Shown here one piece after another: positions 46,263 to 58,571 of a stretch of DNA of 64,000 nucleotides. A program made the translations under genes and the position numbers. The notes beneath the pieces were generated by a model. It ran no database searches, was not told the origin of the DNA, and was given only the letters and a program-made list of their open reading frames with translations. The stretch is from Nannobrachium achirus (Eukaryota; Chordata; Actinopteri; Myctophiformes; Myctophidae), in assembly GCA_963921795.1 (NCBI GenBank), contig OY997647.1:65193104-65257103 (forward strand), written 5' to 3'. The number at the start of each line of letters is the position of its first letter. Within the stretch, counting starts at the first letter, position 1.

Positions 46263-46791
46263 AGGGTTCATGTTGAGGACACGACCAGAGCAGAGTTTCA
46301 GCAGGGTTTCATCATGCTGGTTCATGCATGTCAGCACTAATAGAACATAAAAACCCACAACAACTCAACTCTGTTCATTTCATGAGCTTCATCTTATCCT
46401 TCTGCTCTGGCCTGGGGGGGGGGGGAAGACCCGCAACGCTGTCTGCAAGCACGCAGTTTGATTTACACTGTATGACGCATTTTATCAAATATTTATACAC
46501 CAAACTAGAAAGTGAAAGTTAAATGATGAAAAGGAGGCCTAGCGTTCTATCATTTTAGGGTCAAGGCGCGGTCATTTACACATTTCCAATATTCGTCTAA
46601 AAGAAATATTTGCAGCCAAAAGTTCACATTCCCTACAAAAGGCATTAATGTTTAAAAAAATGTTTTTCTTTGAGGAAAAGAGAAGAAAAAGCTACAGTGA
46701 GTAGGCTGGCATCGAGGAGGATTTTTGGAGGGGCAGAAAGGCCAAACTGAGAGGTTACAGCGGCCAGAAACATGTTCCTATAAGGCATATG

Positions 46792-47340
46792 TTAACCCAT
46801 TAGGCCTAGAATTATTGAATGCTTTAACCAGTGAAAAATAGCAGATATACAAGCTCACAGCGCGGCACCGAGTGCCGCGCTGTGAGCTTGTATATCTGCT
46901 ATTTTTGAAAAAGTCGTGAAAATGTGTGCAAATCTTTGAATATGTATTTTCAAAGCAAACGTTTGTAACTCAACATTTTGCTTCTGGGTGGTCCCTGGAA
47001 CTAGATATTTTGAAATGGGGGTCCGTGGCCAAATAAATATCATTTTGGGGGTCCTTCACATGAAAAGGTTTGAGAACCACTGACATAGTAGTCTCTCAAG
47101 AACAGACTAACTGAGCTCCAGTTAAGTGAAAAGGACCTTTTCTTTGACGATGGCTGGCCAGATTGCTGACATAGAAACATAGGTTTTTTCCAAAAATCTT
47201 AGAAGGATTCAAAAGACACTCATAGAATCGGGTCAAAATTCAAATTTTCACGATTTAAAAAAAAATAGCAGATCTTCAAGCTCGCAGCGCGGCACTCGGT
47301 GCGGCGCTGTGAGCTTGTATATCTGCTTTTGTGAAGTTAA
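46792..47340. mobile_element. TTAA-flanked MITE with two palindromes
   Basis: TTAACCCATTAGGCCTAGAA at left and AAGTTAA at right. Palindromes at 46834-46905 and 47260-47330 bracket an hAT-like core (GGTTTGAGAACCACTG). Whole layout is the reverse of 60528-61095. Confidence 0.8.
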
Positions 47341-47344
47341 TTTG

Positions 47345-48800
47345 AGCAACACAGCACTGTTTGTGTTTAGTGGACACACATACTGTACACATGCTGTTAC
47401 CCAAACCACGCATGCACACCCACATTAATAAATAATTATGAGAATAAAAGTAGGCTATGTAATCATTATTAAAATTATAATCATTATAGGCTTCACTAAA
47501 TGGTCAGTCTCAGTCCATAAATGTAGGCCTATTTGCAAATGGAAAGGGGGGAAAACAGCTCGTTTACAATTCACTTTTGCTACCTCTGAAAGAAGTAAAT
47601 ATCATGGAATTAAATTTATATTGGAGGTGAGTGAGAAAAGGAACAAATATTGATGGTTAAACTTAAAACTTAAAAGTAAGACTGAACAATGACATCACAC
47701 CGTTTAATCCTACTATTAAACGGAGGGAAGTAGGGGTGCTGGGGGTGCGGCCGCACCCCCTCCCCCACGTCCCACCGCACCCCCTAAAGGGGGGTTGGGG
47801 GGAAAATATTGCCGATCGGCAAGTAGAGGCTCTGACATCAGTGGCGTGAAGTAGGAGCTATTGGCTACTTCTATTTCCAGTACAATTTCAAAATAAACAT
47901 GTGTTGAATGATCGATTGTATAGACAAAAAAAAAAAGAAAGGCTCTTGTTTTGAAATGTGCTTCTGGGCACTGTTCAGAGAGGAAATGGCTTTCAAAGGA
48001 CTTCCCTTTTAACTTGTCTGTCTGAACGTCTGTCTCTCCGTGCGTAACTGATGCGTCATGGACTCGGTGGATTATAACAATACGGCCATAAAGGAATATA
48101 CAGAACACCAAGACAACACAACCTAGGCTATGAAGACATTAAACATCGCCCTCTGCTAGCCTTGGCGTCCTCACTGGTGAGTCGTGGGCTCGTGGCTATA
48201 GACTTGTAATGATGAATGAATGTTATGTTGTTATGCTGCTGTGCTGCCTGGCTAGGCTAACGTTTGGGCTAGCTAGTGGCTAATGGCTATGGTGTACCAG
48301 AACCATCGCCAATGAAGCCTGGGTTTCCGAGGCTAGCTGTTTCCTAACACTGGGGTCTGGACCGATGTGGCGGACACGTTGTATGGGTCACAACGCACTG
48401 AACACAGTGCGAAGCAACTCGTTGTGAGCTTGTACATCTGCTATTTTCACTACTTGTTTGGTACAAGGTAGTAATGTCTCTTGGTTCACGGGCTAAAAAG
48501 TTTGGGAACCATCATACTTGCTGTTGTAGACAGGTTCACGGGCTAAAATGTTTGCTTGCTGTTGTAGACAGTGGTGTAAAGTAACTAAGTAGATTAACTG
48601 AGCTCTGGGAACTGAATGATTTTATGAAACTGGCACTTGTTGTCTGACTGTTGGTACCAAGAAATCCAGACTATATACCAAAAAATACCTGATTTAATAT
48701 GATTTAATATAGGAAAATACTCGTTTTAGCCGACTTTATACCCGAAAAATAGGGCCCCCATAACTATGGGGGCCACCCCCATAACTATGGGGGCCCTATT
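47345..48800. other. intron sequence, repeat fragments
   Basis: GGGGTGCTGGGGGTGCGGCC at 47732 looks like an hAT-type end; half palindrome at 48415-48452. No gene seen. Confidence 0.4.
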
Positions 48801-48856
48801 TGCATTATGCATTGCACAGAAGGTGTGAGGCAGCTTCCGGCGCCGCAGCCGAGTGT

Positions 48857-48915
48857 GATCTACAAGCTCACAACGGTTGCATCTGCGACGCGACGTCAGC
48901 TTGTATGTCTGCTGT
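48857..48915. repeat. palindromic module, CATCTGCGACGCGACG tip
   Basis: GATCTACAAGCTCACAACGG against GTCAGCTTGTATGTCTGCTG; reverse of the subtype at 33755 and 36645. Confidence 0.8.
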
Positions 48916-49148
48916 CCTCTGGAAGTGTCCCGCAGATAATGCTACAGTAAATTCTCACGGAAACAGGTGGATAGGGATATAAATATAATAGAAAATATAA
49001 TAGAAATATATATAATAGGAAAAAAAAGAAAGAAAAAAGGGATATCCCTTTAAATCACAACTAAAGACGCTTGGGTTTTTGCCGCTGCCTTCGATTGAGT
49101 TATTTTCCTTTTTTCTTTCTCTTCAGCACTAGCAATTGTATTTGTTAT

Positions 49149-49186
<38 letters not shown>

Positions 49187-49318
49187 CCTAAAGCACATTG
49201 AATTGCCTTGTTGCTGTACAAATAAAATAAACTTCCAGCTTTCCTTCGTTGCAGGCGTTCTCCAGTCCCCAGGCAGCAGCAGAGAAGGAGAGTCCTCTCC
49301 TCTCTACTCTGCTGTGGA

Positions 49319-49858
49319 CAGGGACGTGCTGGCCATTGGGAAAGCGGGACAACTCCCGAACGGCCGGTTAATTCCCGGCCTGTCAAGGCCGGCCATTAGG
49401 AAAAAATAAAAAATAAAATTGTTCCATTTTGTGGGCTGGGAGGCCAACAAAGTAAATCGTCACTGTCGGACAGAAACCGTGTATCTCCAAGTTTCAAAGC
49501 AAAGCCCTGCTTCATCATACAGGGCCGTTGCACAAAAGTAGTGAAAACAGCAGATCTACAAGCACACAACGCCTCGCGGTGCGAGGCGTTGTGTGCTTGT
49601 AGATCGGCTGTTTTCACTAGTTTAAATAATTTTTAAAATAATAAAAATACAAAACAAACGGTTTTGGACATACAAGTTTTCCACCCGACAACGACGAAAT
49701 AATGTAATTGGCCCACTGGCTTGTCACTTGTCATGATCTGAAATGGCAAATCTTTGAGTAGCAGCAGCGCTATAGAGAGAGATCTCTCTCTATAGCGCAC
49801 AATGAGGGCCTCTACAACTCTTTTTCCCGGGCTGAATCAGGGGCCCAGCACGTCCCTG
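49319..49858. mobile_element. hAT-type MITE, GGGACGTGCTGG family, copy 1
   Basis: CAGGGACGTGCTGGCCATTG ... GGGGCCCAGCACGTCCCTG with perfect 8-bp duplication GCTGTGGA (49311-49318, 49859-49866). Carries a whole ATATCGTC-type MITE (49455-49698) with its palindrome. Confidence 0.95.
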
Positions 49859-49997
49859 GCTGTGGATGAAACCTCTCAACCTCCTCATCTCTGCACACAA
49901 ACACTGATCCGCTGCTGTTAGCCTCAGGCTAACAGGCAGAGGGAAAAGAACACTGCCTAGCAGTCACCAACCCTTCACACAGCACTGGAGCTGCACT

Positions 49998-50485
49998 CAG
50001 TTTACAGTTTAGGCATTTAGCGGACGCTTTTAATCCAAAGCGACTTACAATAAGCAGGTAATACATCACTATAATAAACAAGATAACATGTCAGAATATC
50101 AACAACAATATTGCACATGCATATGAATATCAATCTAAAAATAATATAATCAGTAAAGAAAAGGATTCTAAAAAACCTACAAAAAAATGCCAACTAGCTT
50201 CATATATGGTCATTGAGTGTTTCATTAGTGCAAAGGGTTTAGGTGGAGTCTGAAAAGGTGAGTCTTCAGTCCACGGCAAAAGCTAGCAAGTGAGTCCGTT
50301 GTTCTAAGAGCGACAGGGAGTTTGTTCCACAGCTTGGGGGCCAGGAGGGCAAACTGTCTCGGACGAGTGGATTTTTGCCCTGGAGTTTTTAGCGAGGGTT
50401 CTGTCAGCATCCCTGTGTTGGCTGATCTAAGTGAACGGGTAGGGGTGTAGGGGTTGATCAGGTTTTGGAGGTATGGAGGAGCCAT
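49998..50485 (-). pseudogene. LINE 3' end (RT C-terminus and tail)
   Basis: Minus strand reads MAPPYLQNLINPYTPTRSLR, LLAPKLWNKLPVALRTTDSL and GLKTHLFRLHLN, the C-terminus after an L2/CR1-type RT. It runs into a tail with GTAAGTCGCTTTGGATTAAA AGCGTCCGCTAAATGCC. 5'-truncated copy. Confidence 0.85.
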
Positions 50486-50779
50486 ACCTCATTCTCTGAC
50501 CCGTTCAGTTTCAACTATAAGGACCCCCAGACAGTATTGATATGCGTTAAGGCCCCCCCGAGTCGATACCGCATTTGAACCCCTAGAATCCCCGGCCTAA
50601 TCTACAAGGCAAAGTCCTCAGTGCTAATTTAACTCTGAGAGTGCACACAATGGAAGCGAAAGGACCCGGTCCAGTTGTGCACTCTTCACATAGTGAGTCA
50701 CAGTAAATCACATACTGCAGTGAATCTCATAATGAATCACATACATTAGTGAGTGAGTCACATACAGTAGTGAGTCACA

Positions 50780-50955
50780 TACAGAAGTGAATCATAACTC
50801 GACTGCTGTAACTCTCTCCTCACTGGCCTCACAGCATGTGCACTTAAACCTCTCCAACTGATCCAAAATGTCACGGAACGACTGGTCTTCAACTGGTCTC
50901 CCCTCTTCTCCGCTCCCTCTACTGGCTCCCGGTTTGCGGCCCGCACTGAATACAA
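50780..50955 (+). pseudogene. decayed L2-type RT fragment
   Basis: Frame reads like LDCCNSLLTGLTACALKPLQ and LIQNVTERLVF, matching the RLDYCNSLYSGLP region of the intact ORF2 at 41010-41100. Interrupted. Confidence 0.65.
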
Positions 50956-51306
50956 AACACTGTCTGGCAGGGGCTGACATTTATAAACGGGCCTTTAGTG
51001 GAAATATTGAGCTCTTGTGAGCTTGGAGGTCGGCTATTTTCAGTGCTTGTTACCACAACTAAACTAAGCATTATCAAGTCAATACTGGCAATTCTGTCAA
51101 CATAAAGATGCTGCATTCAAGTTCAGAGAGAGTTTGGACACGGCAATTCTCTTGAATCTGGAGAGGGAACATTTTACAGACGGGTAAAAGGGCTCAAGCC
51201 CCCTTTGATGTCTATGTGTGCACGTGCCTGACAGTGAGGAGAGGCAGAGGTTCTGCTCACAGAATATAAACGTGTTCCTCTGTTTTATCTCCTGGATGGA
51301 GAAGGA

Positions 51307-51845
51307 CAGGGACGTGCTGGCCATTGGGAAAAGCAGGACAACTCCTGAACGGCCGGTTCATTCCCGGCCGGTCCAGGCCGGCCAAAAAAATAAAATAAAA
51401 TGTCGGCCCTCGTTCCATTTTGGGGTCTGGGCAGCCAACAAAGTAGTCGGACAGGAACCTCGTATCTCCAAGTTTCAAATTTATAATTTGTTTCGCAAAG
51501 CAAAGCCCTGCTTCCTCATACAGGGCCGTCGCACAAAAGTAGTGAAAACAGCCGATCTACAAGCGTTGTAGATCGGCTGTGCTTGTAGATCGGCTGTTTT
51601 CACTACTTTAAATCATTTAAAATGATAAATACAAAACAAACGGTTTTGGACATAGGCCTACAAGGTTTCCACCCGACAATGACCAAAATATAAGTCATGT
51701 ACAATAATTGGCCTACTGCTTGTCACTTCAAATCAAATCTTTGAGTAGCAGCAGCGCTATAGAGAGAGATCTCTCTCCATAGCGCACAATGAGGGCCTCT
51801 CCAACTCTTTTTCCCGGGCTGAATCAGGGGCCCAGCACGTCCCTG
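51307..51845. mobile_element. hAT-type MITE, GGGACGTGCTGG family, copy 2
   Basis: Same ends and inner MITE as 49319-49858, 1.4 kb away. Flanks GAGAAGGA (51299-51306) and GAGAAGGT (51846-51853) form a 7-of-8 duplication. Confidence 0.93.
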
Positions 51846-51902
51846 GAGAAGGTGACAGCAGTGTGACTGCTAATTCAATTCTCCTCTCTCTCCCCTTCGA
51901 AG

Positions 51903-52034
<132 letters not shown>

Positions 52035-52153
52035 GTGCACCCACGCGGTGGAATGCTAATGTGAATCATGACGGATTTGGGCTCCGGGCAACACAGCAAC
52101 AACCCCTTAGTTTCCTCCTCATTGATTTGTTCTCTCTCTGTATTGGATTTCCA

Positions 52154-53478
52154 ATCAAGGCCCAATAAAAAGAACAAGTGGTGGGGCCTTCTCCTCCCCT
52201 CCCTGACACCAAACCACCAGAATAAAAAGAACAAGTGGTGGGGCCTTCTCCTCCCCTCCCTGACACCAAACCACCAGAATAAAAAGAACAAGTGGTGGGG
52301 CCTTCTCCTCCCCTCCCTGACACCAAACGACCAGAATAAAAAGAACAAGTGGTCGGGCCTTCTCTTCCCCTCGCTGACACCAAACCACCAGAATAAAAAG
52401 AACAAGTGGTCGGGCCTTCTCTTCCCCTCGCTGACACCAAACCACCAGAATAAAAAGAACAAGTGGACGGGCCTTCTCTTCCCCTCGCTGACACCAAACG
52501 ACCAGAATAAAAAGAACAAGTGGTGGGGCCTTCTCTTCCCCTCGCTGACACCAAACCACCAGAATAAAAAGAACAAGTGGTCGGGCCTTCTCTTCCCCTC
52601 GCTGACACCAAACCACCAGAATAAAAAGAACAAGTGGACGGGCCTTCTCTTCCCCTCGCTGACACCAAACGACCAGAATAAAAAGAACAAGTGGTGGGGC
52701 CTTCTCTTCCCCTCGCTGACACCAAACCACCAGAATAAAAAGAACAAGTGGTCGGGCCTTCTCCTCCCCTCGCTGACACCAAACGACCAGAATAAAAAGA
52801 ACAAGTGGTCGGGCCTTCTCTTCCCCTCGCTGACACCAAACCACCAGAATAAAAAGAACAAGTGGTCGGGCCTTCTCCTCCCCTCGCTGACACCAAACGA
52901 CCAGAATAAAAAGAACAAGTGGTCGGGCCTTCTCTTCCCCTCGCTGACACCAAACCACCAGAATAAAAAGAACAAGTGGTGGGGCCTTCTCTTCCCCTCG
53001 CTGACACCAAACCACCAGAATAAAAAGAACAAGTGGTGGGGCCTTCTCTTCCCCTCGCTGACACCAAACCACCAGAATAAAAAGAACAAGTGGTGGGGCC
53101 TTCTCTTCCCCTCGCTGACACCAAACCACCAGAATAAAAAGAACAAGTGGTGGGGCCTTCTCTTCCCCTCGCTGACACCAAACCACCAGAATAAAAAGAA
53201 CAAGTGGTGGGGCCTTCTCTTCCCCTCGCTGACACCAAACGACCAGAATAAAAAGAACAAGTGGTCGGGCCTTCTCTTCCCCTCGCTGACACCAAACGAC
53301 CAGAATAAAAAGAACAAGTGGTCGGGCCTTCTCCTCCCCTCGCTGACACCAAACGACCAGAATAAAAAGAACAAGTGGTCGGGCCTTCTCTTCCCCTCGC
53401 TGACACCAAACGACCAGAATAAAAAGAACAAGTGGTCGGGCCTTCTCTTCCCCTCGCTGACACCAAACGACCAGAATG
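52154..53478. repeat. 57-bp minisatellite, about 23 units
   Basis: Units of AATAAAAAGAACAAGTGGTC GGGCCTTCTCTTCCCCTCGC plus CTGACACCAAACCACCAG. Because 57 is divisible by 3 and the unit lacks stops in several frames, both strands look open over more than 1 kb. It lies in the intron between exons b and c and copies no exon junction that I can find. Variants (C/G at the CCACC/CGACC site, WSG/WWG) are patchily distributed along the array. Confidence 0.96.
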
Positions 53479-53479
53479 A

Positions 53480-54250
53480 TGACAAATCAATGGATCCCAG
53501 GATCACTGCTGGATTTACTGCATCATCATTAATATCAGCCATAAAGAACACTTTGATTCCACGGTGTTTAAAACCACATGGCAGTTATATTGAAGGCAGT
53601 TTATCAGTACTCACTGTGATGGTGTGTGTAAGACCGATTCAACACGTCTTCTAAATTAGTTTGCTCACACTTTAAAAAAATCTAAAATCTAAAACGACAC
53701 TAGCTGAAGTACTTTCTTACTTACCGTATTTTATCGGTATCACGTTATACCCGAATTGTCCAGATTAGATTTTTTTTTTACCACTTTCAACCTTTCTGAC
53801 CATATATTTTGCACATGTAATATGTGAAAATGATCAAAAGCTTCCAAAATAATTAAAAAATAGAAGCTCCAGCTAAAATGCGTCTCATTGCAACGTACAT
53901 TTTTGACCATTTATTATAATTTTATTTTTTCAAATTGATTAGAAAATGTTGCACTTATTTGACAAAACATCGTTTAAAAAAACAAGATAATCAGGTGTCT
54001 AGGGCTCTCCAAAATTGGGATGGTCATCGGACACAGAGTTCTGGCATGGGTGGGGCTGTAGGGCTGTCACGATTATTTTACATGACGATTAACTCAAATA
54101 ATTGCAGTTAGTGTTTTTGTCGTTGGAAATCACATTTCTATTTGGCTTGTAGGCTTTGAAGTTGCACATGGCAGATCTCACACATAACCGAAATATACAA
54201 AGAAATTACTGACATATTTGACAACTTATACTTAAAAAAGAACACGATAG
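53480..54250. other. intron sequence, no gene seen
   Basis: AT-rich and featureless to reading. Confidence 0.4.
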
Positions 54251-54254
54251 TGGA

Positions 54255-54335
54255 AATAGCTACAATATCTACAAGTTCACAACATGTCACATCGCGACAC
54301 GTTGTAAGCTTGTAGATCTGCTCACTATTTTCGAA
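54255..54335. repeat. palindromic module, diverged
   Basis: ATATCTACAAGTTCACAACATG against CACGTTGTAAGCTTGTAGATC, inside a GATTA-rich hAT-like element (about 54060-54435). Confidence 0.75.
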
Positions 54336-54447
54336 AATGTCTGAAAATCTATGAACATTTTTCAACATTACGATTATGACGATCATGACAAAATAATTTC
54401 GATTAGACGATTATGTAATAATTGTGACAGTGCTAGATGGGGCTCAC

Positions 54448-54714
54448 CGTGGCTGTTGCATCGTGCGGTCTCCACCATGCGGTCGTCCTGGTCGTAACAG
54501 ACCATGGCCTGGTAGCGGTACCCCTGCCCACACTCCCTGATGTCCCCCTGGACCTTCATGCCCAGCTGTCCCTCCGCGCGCCCCCCCTCGGGCAGGATGC
54601 AGTCCGACCAGTTGCCCACCGGCTGGGCGTTGTACTTGTTGCACGGGCAGTACTGTGTCTCTGACAGAGGGTACGACTGGCTGTTCTTGCACTGGTCTCG
54701 CTTCTTGCTCTTCC
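54448..54714 (-). CDS. thsd7a: thsd7a exon b
   Basis: This is the longest exon here (267 bp), between acceptor ctccttccag and donor gtgagccc. It reads GKSKKRDQCKNSQSYPLSE, then TQYCPCNKYNAQPVG, NWSDCILPEG, MKVQGDIRECGQGYRYQAM and CYDQDDRMVETARCNSHG. It completes the TSP1 repeat begun in exon a. It contains an N-W-S glycosylation sequon and a W-S-D-C core, followed by the ECGQGYRYQ turn. It ends one base into a Gly codon finished by exon c. Neither junction has a minisatellite, so it serves as an internal comparison for the array-flanked exons. Confidence 0.93.
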
Positions 54715-55079
54715 CTGGAAGGAGGAGAGAGAGAGACTGTGAGTCCTTTAAGCAACAGACTGTTAAACACACGCAGCGGTGGAAGTACATTCACTTAAAG
54801 ATCTGTGCGCTCAGACAGCGTCAGCCCAAAGCTGCCCTGCAGCGAAATGTATGCTTTGGTTACCGTGGTAACGACGTAGGCGTCATGATGTTACATCACT
54901 ACGTCGACGCTAGTTGATTACACGTTCAGGAAATGCGACATAATAGACCATAGTAAACACACGTTACAATATTGTTTTTCTCTCTTCTTTTCTTTACTCT
55001 TGTGTTTCGCTCTTCTCTCTGGTTTTAACTGTTTGTTTTACTTAAAGATGGAGTGCCGTGATTTTTTCCCCCTCTAAAA

Positions 55080-55539
55080 CAGGGATCTTCAACAGGGGGT
55101 CCGGGACCCCTAGGGGGTCCTCAGAGTTACTACAGGGGGCGCCTCCAAATCTTTGTGTGATAGAAACCTTTTTCCTCCTTTGTTATATTAACCACTTGAA
55201 CCCTAGTTAGTCCATATTCTGAGAACTTTAGCCAAAAATAGCAGATCTACAAGCTCACAACGCCTCGCGCTGTGAGGCGTTGTGAGCTTATAGATCGTCT
55301 ATTTTCGGCAAAGAGGTTTGGTGTAGAGGGAGAAAAAGAGCAGACTAAGTACAGAGTGAAAGGTCAAGTTTACTAAAGGTTCAAGTGGTTAAATATCTGA
55401 AAACACAAATTGACATGAATCCAAAATACACTGATGATTGTGCTGTCAAACGATGAAACTTTATAAAGGTTGTGGGGGTCCCTGCTTCATCTCTCTCTCA
55501 ACTAGGGGGTCCTTGGCCTGAAAACGTTGAAGACCCCTG
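55080..55539. mobile_element. hAT-type MITE, TCTTCAAC family, intact
   Basis: Left CAGGGATCTTCAACAGGGGG, right AAAACGTTGAAGACCCCTG; perfect 8-bp duplication CTCTAAAA (55072-55079, 55540-55547). Inside, a TTAA-bounded unit 55188-55392 (TTAACCACTTGAACCC...GTTCAAGTGGTTAA) holds the palindrome 55235-55305. Confidence 0.95.
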
Positions 55540-55549
55540 CTCTAAAACA

Positions 55550-56590
55550 TGATTATCTACTATTATGATTATACTAGTAGGAAGATTTTTTCCAAAAAAA
55601 TGTACAGAAAGAGTTAAAATGATGTTCTTATGTGGCCACACCCACCAGTTCATTAAGTATGCCTGGTTGTCATGGTGGGTGGTGACCCAGCTGAAGTTAG
55701 CCACGCCCACAGTGTTGGGTGAATGGTAAAAGGGGAGGGGATGATTATATGATGTCACTCTATCTGTGTTTTTGGATCGGCACTTTTGACCCACAAGGTG
55801 TCAGCCTCCAGGAAGAAACCCCAAATACAAAGGGAATACATAATTGCTCATAACAACCACACCAGGGGGTCTAATGAAGTACTGTCAACCTCCTAGACAC
55901 ATGAAAACCAGAAAAAGTACAAAACTATGGCACCACCTCTTTAAGTACTGTACTTTTGTGTTTTTTGTACTCGAGTATTTCCAATATCCAGTACTTTTAC
56001 ATCTACTCCACTACATCTCGTTTTGTTTTTTCTTACTCCACTACATTTATTCGAAAACTTTAGTTACCAGTTACTTTGTAGATTGATTATTAGGCTATTA
56101 CAAAATAATTTTGTACTTTAAGTACATTTTGAAGCCAATACTTTTGTACTTTGTACTTCTACTTCTTCTTCTATTCTACGTGTGAAGGAGGATTCTGCCA
56201 TGCATTTCAATGGGAATGGAGTGGTATGTCTGTGGATTTCAGCAAACACTCCTTTTCCAACTAAATGAAAGGTCATAATCCGCCCTCATAGGTAAAATAC
56301 ATCTGTGGTGTGACCACACACACACACACACACAGTGTGTAGTGAGCGCTTCCTTTTATGAGTTCATTTAATTTAAGCGTCCAGGCAAGCTCGGCCAATG
56401 ACAAGCTCTGCGACTCGGACATACAGCGAATTTGCGACAAATAACTTTGGCCCCAAGGAGCTTTGCTGCTCATTGTGTTTATTTGTTTCATTTTTATCTC
56501 AAAAGTGGAGGGGGCATCTCTCCCCCCTCCCCCTCCCCATGGAACTCTCAGCTAGAAGTGTTACCTTCAAGATCCCACTCTGGAAAAGCA
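55550..56590. other. intron sequence, no gene seen
   Basis: GTACTTTTGTACT-type repeat at 55935-56165 and a short (CA)n at 56309-56333. Confidence 0.4.
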
Positions 56591-56597
56591 GCTGAAG

Positions 56598-56655
56598 ATG
56601 GATGGATGGATGGTTGGATGGATGGATGCATGCGTGGATGGATGGATGGATGCAT
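56598..56655. repeat. (GGAT)n microsatellite
   Basis: Tandem GATG with scattered changes. Confidence 0.93.
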
Positions 56656-56659
56656 AAGA

Positions 56660-57340
56660 TAAGACAAGATAACGTTAAAACGATACCTGGCTAATATCCC
56701 AAATATGTCTTAGCTAATTGAATTGACCCTTTGTCAAGTCCCGTCCGTTGTCCCGCCCCTCTTCGCACCCATTGGTTGCTGTGTTTTGGTTGGACAAAGG
56801 TTCTCTCCATCCACTACCATTGAAATTCAGTTGCTTCTTATTGTTATTCTATGTGTTCAATTCTCATTTTAAACTTGGTTTCAGTCAAAAGGAGCCTCTC
56901 AGGTGCAGTATAGTGACTGGGCATGTTTTTAATTGTTTTTATTCCTCCAAAAAAATATGTTTTATCAAATTCAACATAAAAAAGGCAGAACCAGGGCGGG
57001 ACAAGGCAGAAAGAGCCTGCTGGTTGGTCAGTCAGGGACCAATCAGAAGGCTGACCAAGGGTGAATTACGATATTTGATAGAAATGTGTAATGTTTTAAT
57101 GCAACATTTAGCTACAATGTCCCTGAACTTCACATGAAACTGCTAGCGTAGCCGCTTACAAGGCATCGCCTACGATAACAATGATAGCCAGCCGGCAGCT
57201 TTTTTGCGACCAGCGCACCTGATTTCTTTACTTGACGAGACCCGTTCCATAATGCTCAATATCACCACGGGTAGAGCGCTATTTCAACCAATCAGAGGGC
57301 TTCGTTGGAACTACCTGTTGTATAATCTCCGGTACATCAC
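56660..57340. other. intron sequence, no gene seen
   Basis: Unremarkable apart from short A and T runs. Confidence 0.4.
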
Positions 57341-57344
57341 TCAC

Positions 57345-57526
57345 CCACGAGCATCCTCTTGCGGGTTCGCACGCCCACGCAGTCGGCGGTGCAGGGGGAG
57401 AACTTGGACCAGGGCGTGAGCTGGCAGTCCTCCTGGCAGGGCAGCTGGCATGGCTGGGTGAGGGCGGGCATGGCGCTGGCATGCTGCAGACACGCCCCCA
57501 TGTCCGCCTGGCCCCCGTCCTGCTTT
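57345..57526 (-). CDS. thsd7a: thsd7a exon a (first in window)
   Basis: This 182-bp exon lies between acceptor tgtcttgcag and donor gtgagtga. It reads KQDGGQADMGACLQH, then PCQLPCQEDCQLTPWSKF, SPCTADC and RTRKRMLVG: the end of one TSP1 repeat and the start of the next (W-S-K-F-S-x-C core). Entry phase leaves the final base of a split codon; the exon ends one base into a Gly codon completed by the next exon at 54714. Its acceptor is copied many times in the minisatellite at 57527-58010. The preceding exon is not visible, because nothing TSP1-like was found between 57527 and 64000. Confidence 0.9.
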
Positions 57527-58010
57527 CTGCAAGACACCGCTGAGGAGGAGAGACAGAGGAATGAGACTTAATGCTTTCTGTAAGAAACCACTGAGGAGGA
57601 CAGAGAGGAGAGAGAGACAGAGGTTTGAGACTTAATGCTTTCTGTAAGAAACCGCTGAGGAGGACAGAGAGGAGAGAGAAGAGAAGAGGTTTGAGACTTA
57701 ATGCTTTCTGTAAGAAACCACTGAGGAGGAAAGAGAGGAGAGAGAGAAGAGGTTTGAGACTTAATGCTTTCTGTAAGAAACCACTGAGGAAGAGAGAGAG
57801 GAGAGAGAGACAGAGGTTTGAGACTTAATGCTTTCTGTAAGAAACCACTGAGGAGGACAGAGAGGAGAGAGAGACAGAGGTTTGAGACTTAATGCTTTCT
57901 GTAAGAAACCACTGAGGAGGACGGAGAGGAGAGAGAGACAGAGGTTTGAGACTTAATGCTTTCTGTAAGAAACCACTGAGGAAGAGAGAGAGGAGAGGAG
58001 AGAGAAGAGC
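57527..58010. repeat. 65-bp minisatellite copying acceptor of exon a
   Basis: About seven units containing TTAATGCTTTCTGTAAGAAA CCACTGAGGAGGA. The true junction in + orientation is TGCTTT|CTGCAAGACACCGCTG; the array version differs at three bases, one of which turns the minus-strand acceptor tgcag into tacag. Confidence 0.92.
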
Positions 58011-58371
58011 TTTGGTGTTGGGTGCGAGGCTTCCACTCCCCTACTGGGCAGGGCTTCTGGTAGGGTTTCTTTCTTTGTACAGTGCTTGGGCGTTATCATC
58101 TAACATATAAATGGTAAATGGTAAATGGTGCATTTATATAGCGCTTTTATCCAAAGCGCTTTACAGAGATTGTGCATTACATTCACCCATTCACGCACCG
58201 GTGACGGAGGAAACCATGCAAGGCACCAACCATACAATTAGAGAGGTCAGTCAGTAGGTCAGTCAGTAGGTCAGTCACACAATGCATTTCCACCTTTATC
58301 TATTCACTCGCTTCAGCAACTGATCACAACTTTCACATGGCATTGGCCATTAGCATTATACAGACGATGAC

Positions 58372-58571
58372 NNNNNNNNNNNNNNNNNNNNNNNNNNNNN
58401 NNNNNNNNNNNNNNNNNNNNNNNNNNNNNNNNNNNNNNNNNNNNNNNNNNNNNNNNNNNNNNNNNNNNNNNNNNNNNNNNNNNNNNNNNNNNNNNNNNNN
58501 NNNNNNNNNNNNNNNNNNNNNNNNNNNNNNNNNNNNNNNNNNNNNNNNNNNNNNNNNNNNNNNNNNNNNNN
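58372..58571. other. assembly gap (200 N)
   Basis: Exactly 200 N; true length is unknown. Confidence 0.99.
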
